NCBI GenBank assembly: GCA_964036155.1
Contig: OZ038423.1
Location: 66,045,249 to 66,109,248 of the forward strand
Direction: 5' to 3'
DNA length: 64,000 nucleotides
From: Diploscapter coronatus
Taxonomy: Eukaryota > Nematoda > Chromadorea > Rhabditida > Rhabditidae
Shown: positions 60,421 to 64,000 of the stretch, in pieces
Numbering within the stretch: position 1 is the first letter of the stretch
How the letters are laid out: each line of letters opens with the position of its first letter
The notes under the pieces: model-generated
What the model was told of the DNA's origin: nothing
The model's database searches: none
What the model saw: the letters and a program-made list of their open reading frames with translations, nothing else
Translations under genes and position numbers: made by a program

Positions 60421-60897
60421 TTTGTTGGATGAATTCATTTGTTCACTTACTGATTGTCGCCAGAGAAATAACAAAAGCATAATTACAAAAATCAGATTAT
60501 TCTCCTTTATTTCAGCTACTTTCAGGATTAAATTATTTTGCATTTTTCGTCTGAACTATTATTTAGATGCGGTAGAATTTCAGATTTATTAGACTTTTGA
60601 AAGAAAAATTGCCCGTATCATTTCTCTGGAGGAAATATTTATTCGCCTTTTTCTCTTATGAAAATGTACTATAAAGTTCCAAAGAAAATAAAGTACTATT
60701 GAAAAAATATATTTCTTATTCAAAGTTTTCATGAAAATTAGTTTTTTTTTCTTCTAAATTTCATTTCTTTTCATTTCGTTATTTTTCGCGCTCTTCCTCC
60801 TCCCTTTCTGTGTTTTCTTTCCTCCTTCCTCCTCTCTCGCTGCATATTGAGAACTAGAGGGAGAAAAGCGACTCGCGTGCTGCACTCCTTTTCCCCC
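60421..60897. other. intergenic region downstream of the ISCA1 gene
   Basis: AT-rich to about 60780, then pyrimidine-rich (CTTCCTCCTCC runs) up to the GC-rich island. No coding exon seen. Confidence 0.45.
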
Positions 60898-61130
60898 TCT
60901 TATATAAGCGAGTTGGGCCGGGCCTGCACCCGGTAGCGAGCCCCCTCTCTGTCTGATTCGTTGGATTCTGATCGCGCTTTCGCAGTGAACCGTTTGATTC
61001 CCAAAGCCCGCTGATCTCCCACGACAAACTGCGGTGACTCACGCTGGCCACTGCTCCCGCAGCATGTGCTGCCCCGTTCGAGTCGCCACCCAATGTCCAT
61101 GCGCCGAACCTAGCTCCCCTAGTTGATCGC
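60898..61130 (+). other. GC-rich island with a TATA box, unassigned
   Basis: A TATATAAG box (60901-60908) is followed by about 220 bases clearly more GC-rich than anything nearby. The start reads GTTGGGCCGGGCCTGCACCC and can form hairpins (GGGCCGGGCC; GGGCC...GCACCCGG). A sequence GTTCGAGTC (61075-61083) resembles a pol III B box, but no tRNA fold was found. A 20-residue open frame (61064-61126, MCCPVRVATQCPCAEPSSPS) begins in it. It could be the promoter and first exon of a gene continuing out of reach, or a structured non-coding RNA. I cannot choose. Confidence 0.35.
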
Positions 61131-61299
61131 CAGCTCTTCTCACAGTCTCGCTACCAATCAGGGGTCTCATCCTCATTTTTGCAATTCTTTACGGCAGTTA
61201 ATCAATCAACACATGAAAATACCTACTACTTACCAAGGTTAAACCGAATTGAATTTTTTTTAAATCAAAATTCTATCTCGCATTGCTTGTTTTCTATTT

Positions 61300-61420
61300 T
61301 CTCTGCATCTTTTGAGACACTCCATGAATAAATAACAAGGGTCCGGACAATTGCAAAAGTCTCTCGGATCCGAACCAAACCCATTTGGGTGGTATACTAT
61401 GGACCCATATGATAACATGA
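61300..61420 (-). repeat. diverged repeat partner of 16258-16365
   Basis: On the minus strand it reads GGGTCCATAG, then GTTTGGTTCGGATCC and CTTTTGCAATTGTCCGGACC, matching 16258-16365 with many substitutions. It is about 140 bases inside the boundary of the near-identical inverted arm, at nearly the same distance as its partner on the left. The minus-strand frame here (61260-61472) is Cys-rich (DFCNCPDPCYLF); the partner copy does not preserve it. Confidence 0.6.
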
Positions 61421-61670
61421 TAAAGTGATAGCACGGTACTCTAGGAAGCAAAAATGAAGTATTGCCCTTCAACTGCTATATCCCGAAAAGATTTTTCGAA
61501 TTCGTTTGATTTTCGAAAAATTTAAAGAGGACGACTATAACTAGAGAGCGCGAGCCCCGTCCACTCTGTGAAGTCAAAGTCAAGGAAGGCAGTTTCGTAA
61601 AAATTTCTAGAAATCTTGCGAAGCGATTTTTTCCTGATTTTTCTTTTCCCACTATTAGGTATAAGCCTAG

Positions 61671-61748
61671 CAGGGCCGGGCGGAATTCGAAATTTTGCTT
61701 TTCGCAAATCGGGATTATTTTTATTTTTGGGAATTCCGCCCGGCCCTG
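61671..61748. repeat. 78-bp foldback element, second copy
   Basis: Same CAGGGCCGGGCGGAATTC-ended hairpin as at 15906-15983, in the inverted arm. Confidence 0.75.
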
Positions 61749-63055
61749 GTTGATACGTGTCAAATTGAATTCAACGTGAACTTTTATCGAAGCACATGTT
61801 TAAATTTTTCGGCATTGAAAACTGACAACCATTCTTTTTACCAAATTTTGCAACATGAAATTGCACTTTTAAAAATTAACTTGAATTTTCTGGACAGGAA
61901 GACAAGAAGATACGAAATAAATTTCATGGAAAGGCGCACTATGAGTAGGTTAAATTTTCATACGCAACCTATCCGTGGTTCCACTGAAATCATGAAAATT
62001 CGAAGTTGCAGAGATTGAATTTTTGAAATAAATCAGAGGGGTCCGTAATTCCTATCTTATTTTTCAAGATATTTCATGAACGACTTGATGAATGTTTATT
62101 CTACAGATAAATTTAAATTACCGAAAATTTTCAAGCGGAAGTACTCACCTTGATCAGTAATGAAAGATATTAGAAGTCTTGTAAATGGCTTTTCGCGAAT
62201 CGCGATGAAATAATGTACTTCTCTAAATCAAATTTCGGTTGGATTTGGGAATTGAAACTCGGATGCTCATTTTTATATTCTGCACTTTTATTCCTTGAAT
62301 AAAACCCAAGGTTTAAGAGGGTCTGAAACTTCGTCACATTTTATTACCAAGAAAATTCATCATACTTTCGATTCTGAAGAAGTTTCAAACTTCTATTTAA
62401 TCGATCTAATAAATTCTTTATCAGGAATATTGTTGCAAAAATCTCTTAAAAGTTACAGAAATCGAAAATCAACAGATCCGAAATTCAACAATCCAATACG
62501 GAAAAAAACACTTCCGGTTTGAATCGAATCCGAAAAAGGTTTGAAAATCTCATTGTATTTTAACCTCTTCGAATTTTCTGTTGCAAATAAGGAAAATCGG
62601 GGTTTAGACAAACAATGGGAAAAGTCTAGTGATTCCCATTTTCGAATTTTATGTCATTTTTCGGACCGAAAAAGTCTAATTTCGACTAACTTTCCAATCA
62701 AACTTCTACTTGCATTACACGGGCGCCACGTTGCATTCGATTAATTTTCATGTCGAAGCACGTTGTCTCTGTTTGAAATGGGAGTTTTTTCGGTCCTTCA
62801 ATTATGTCCGGATGGCCTGACTATCTGGAAGCTGAACTAATATACTTCGACATCCACTTCCCAGCAAGACATTGCAACAAGTTTCAATTGTGGAATGAGA
62901 TATGGTATGCTGAAAATTGTCTCGGATACCCTTCTGCCCACACTTGTTTGTTTTTCGAGCCGCTCTGGCCTCACAAAATCCTATAATCTGACACATCAAC
63001 CTCATCTTCTGAAAGTTCCTCATCCAACCAGACTATGGTTGATCTTCCAATACCC

Positions 63056-63063
63056 TATAAAAG
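63056..63063 (+). promoter_or_regulatory. TATA box of the second astacin copy
   Basis: TATAAAAG, 133 bases before the ATG at 63189, exactly as in the first copy. Confidence 0.65.
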
Positions 63064-63188
63064 GCAAATCCGGCAAATGAACGGCATCCATCCGCAGCAG
63101 TGTAGCAGTCAACTGCTCACCCCTCTCCCGACCTCCATCCGGACAACTTCGGGCCAGAAACAGCCTCCAGCTCAGCTCCATCGTCACG

Positions 63189-64000
63189 ATGCGCACTCTC
63201 ACCCTCATCGCTCTCGCAGCTCTCCTGGCTGTGGTCGTCGCCAGAGCCGGCCCAGGAAGAGATAAGGCCGAAAGAAAGCCGGGAGCAGCCGCAGGACGCA
63301 AGCGAGTCGATCCCGATGCCATGACAGATGCAGAGGGAGAGGAATTCGAGAAGGTCCGTCCTAAAAATTAAAAACCTTTAAATGCGATAAAATCTTCAAA
63401 CTCGCTCCATTCAAATATGTCTGATCTTTCGAAAATAAACTAATCTATATCGAAAATCAAACTAGACGTCTTGTTTGAAAAAGTTAACGCAAATTTTTAG
63501 AACAATGGATTCAACCCTCGCAAGAATCGAGCCAGAATGAACAAACTCCGTGCCAAGCAAGCTGCTAGAGCCCGCAAGCAGAACAACAACAAGGAGACCG
63601 CTGCGAGAAGGGAGAAATTCAACAAGGAAGTCGGAGAGGTCAGACAGGAGAAGCCATTGACCAAGGAGGGTGAAGAGAACGTCGTCGATCTGTCCAAGAT
63701 CAACGAAGAAAGCGGAGTTGCCGATCTCCTCGTTGAAGGTTAGTTCAAATAGAAGAGCAATCATAAAAAGAATATGCGACTGCTAAAATTGGCTTATATT
63801 GGAGCTTATCGTCTTCGCCGAGCTGATCTACGGGTAGAAATTTTTCCTCAACTAGTAAATGGCGAAGAGTCAGAATGATTTCTTGTAAATGCCGGAGTGA
63901 TTTTTTGTTAAACAATGCAGTTTTCCTAGAAAAAATATAAATAAGAAACACCACCATTTGACGAAAAGCCACTAGATAATAACAAAAATCACATCGCACA
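63189..64000 (+). CDS. second astacin metalloprotease gene, 5' part (cut by window end)
   Basis: Inverted paralogue of the gene at 10750-14475. Exon 1 (63189-63353) has the signal peptide MRTLTLIALAALLAVVVARA; exon 2 (63501-63738) has the basic propeptide ending LLVEG. The rest lies beyond the window. Two residue differences from the first copy are visible (KPGAAAGRK instead of KPGTAAGRK; NKETAARRE instead of NKEAAARRE), and both reading frames are open. The promoter, including the TATA box, is duplicated, so both copies could be expressed alike. Whether the catalytic part is intact cannot be seen. It is either a recent tandem inverted gene duplication or an assembly of two haplotypes. Confidence 0.85.

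Larger units (their letters stand above)
61519..64000 (-). repeat. inverted duplication, right arm (runs off the window)
   Basis: Reverse complement of 13657-16138 with sparse differences. It starts at GAAAAATTTAAAGAGG (61517-61532 region) and is still matching at the last base of the window, so its full extent is unknown. It contains a second copy of the astacin promoter, exons 1 and 2 and the 78-bp foldback (61671-61748). Confidence 0.93.

Noticed and set aside
61060..61090. tRNA gene from the GTTCGAGTC motif
   Set aside because: No acceptor stem, anticodon arm or D arm could be fitted around it.
60898..61130. SRP RNA or other known structured RNA
   Set aside because: The conserved SRP helix-8 and Alu-domain motifs are absent on both strands.
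1..64000. CRISPR array, prophage or bacterial operon
   Set aside because: Intron-rich nematode genes throughout; no regularly spaced direct repeats and no bacterial features.

Overview
This window looks like a stretch of a free-living-type rhabditid nematode nuclear genome. The evidence is short AT-rich introns with TTTCAG-type acceptors, several start codons placed directly behind an AG acceptor (as expected of spliced-leader trans-splicing), and a gene set whose closest described relatives are C. elegans genes (max-1, sqv-6, swsn-1, a double DM-domain gene, a NAS-type astacin and a lys-type lysozyme-like gene). The species cannot be named from the sequence. All gene models are spliced models built by eye; splice sites were checked by reading-frame continuity, not by transcripts.

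Layout. 0.3-2.1 kb (+): secreted two-CUB-domain protein. 5.5-7.6 kb (+): transcription factor with two DM domains. 8.6-9.9 kb (-): F-box plus kelch-repeat protein with an apparent frameshift. 10.7-14.5 kb (-): secreted astacin metalloprotease (propeptide, catalytic domain, EGF, CUB). 16.9-17.95 kb (+): GH25-like lysozyme homologue without the usual acidic active-site pair. 18.6-30.9 kb (-): MAX-1/PLEKHH protein (coiled coil, PH domains, MyTH4, FERM) with a 6-kb first intron. 34.5-36.0 kb (-): GINS subunit SLD5. 36.7-42.5 kb (-): SWI/SNF core subunit SWSN-1/SMARCC. 43.5-46.9 kb (-): phosphoacetylglucosamine mutase. 48.3-53.5 kb (+): peptide O-xylosyltransferase SQV-6. 54.2-55.6 kb (+): ADO-type thiol dioxygenase. 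55.9-59.5 kb (+): TDRD3-like Tudor protein. 59.7-60.4 kb (+): ISCA1-type Fe-S assembly protein, probably in an operon with the Tudor gene. 61.5-64.0 kb (+): second, inverted copy of the astacin gene 5' half, cut by the window end.

The largest structural feature is an inverted duplication. Positions 13657-16138 and 61519-64000 are near-identical in opposite orientation, about 45 kb apart. They carry the astacin promoter and first two exons, and the match still runs at the window edge. Several foldback elements with CAG...CTG ends, two of them with clear 8-bp near-duplicated flanks, sit in introns and look like hAT-type MITEs.

Functionally the neighbours are mostly unrelated housekeeping genes. 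Phosphoacetylglucosamine mutase (UDP-GlcNAc synthesis) and SQV-6 (proteoglycan linker synthesis) are divergent neighbours sharing a 1.4-kb intergenic region. Both serve glycan assembly, but that may be coincidence. No CRISPR array, rRNA or convincing tRNA gene was seen.
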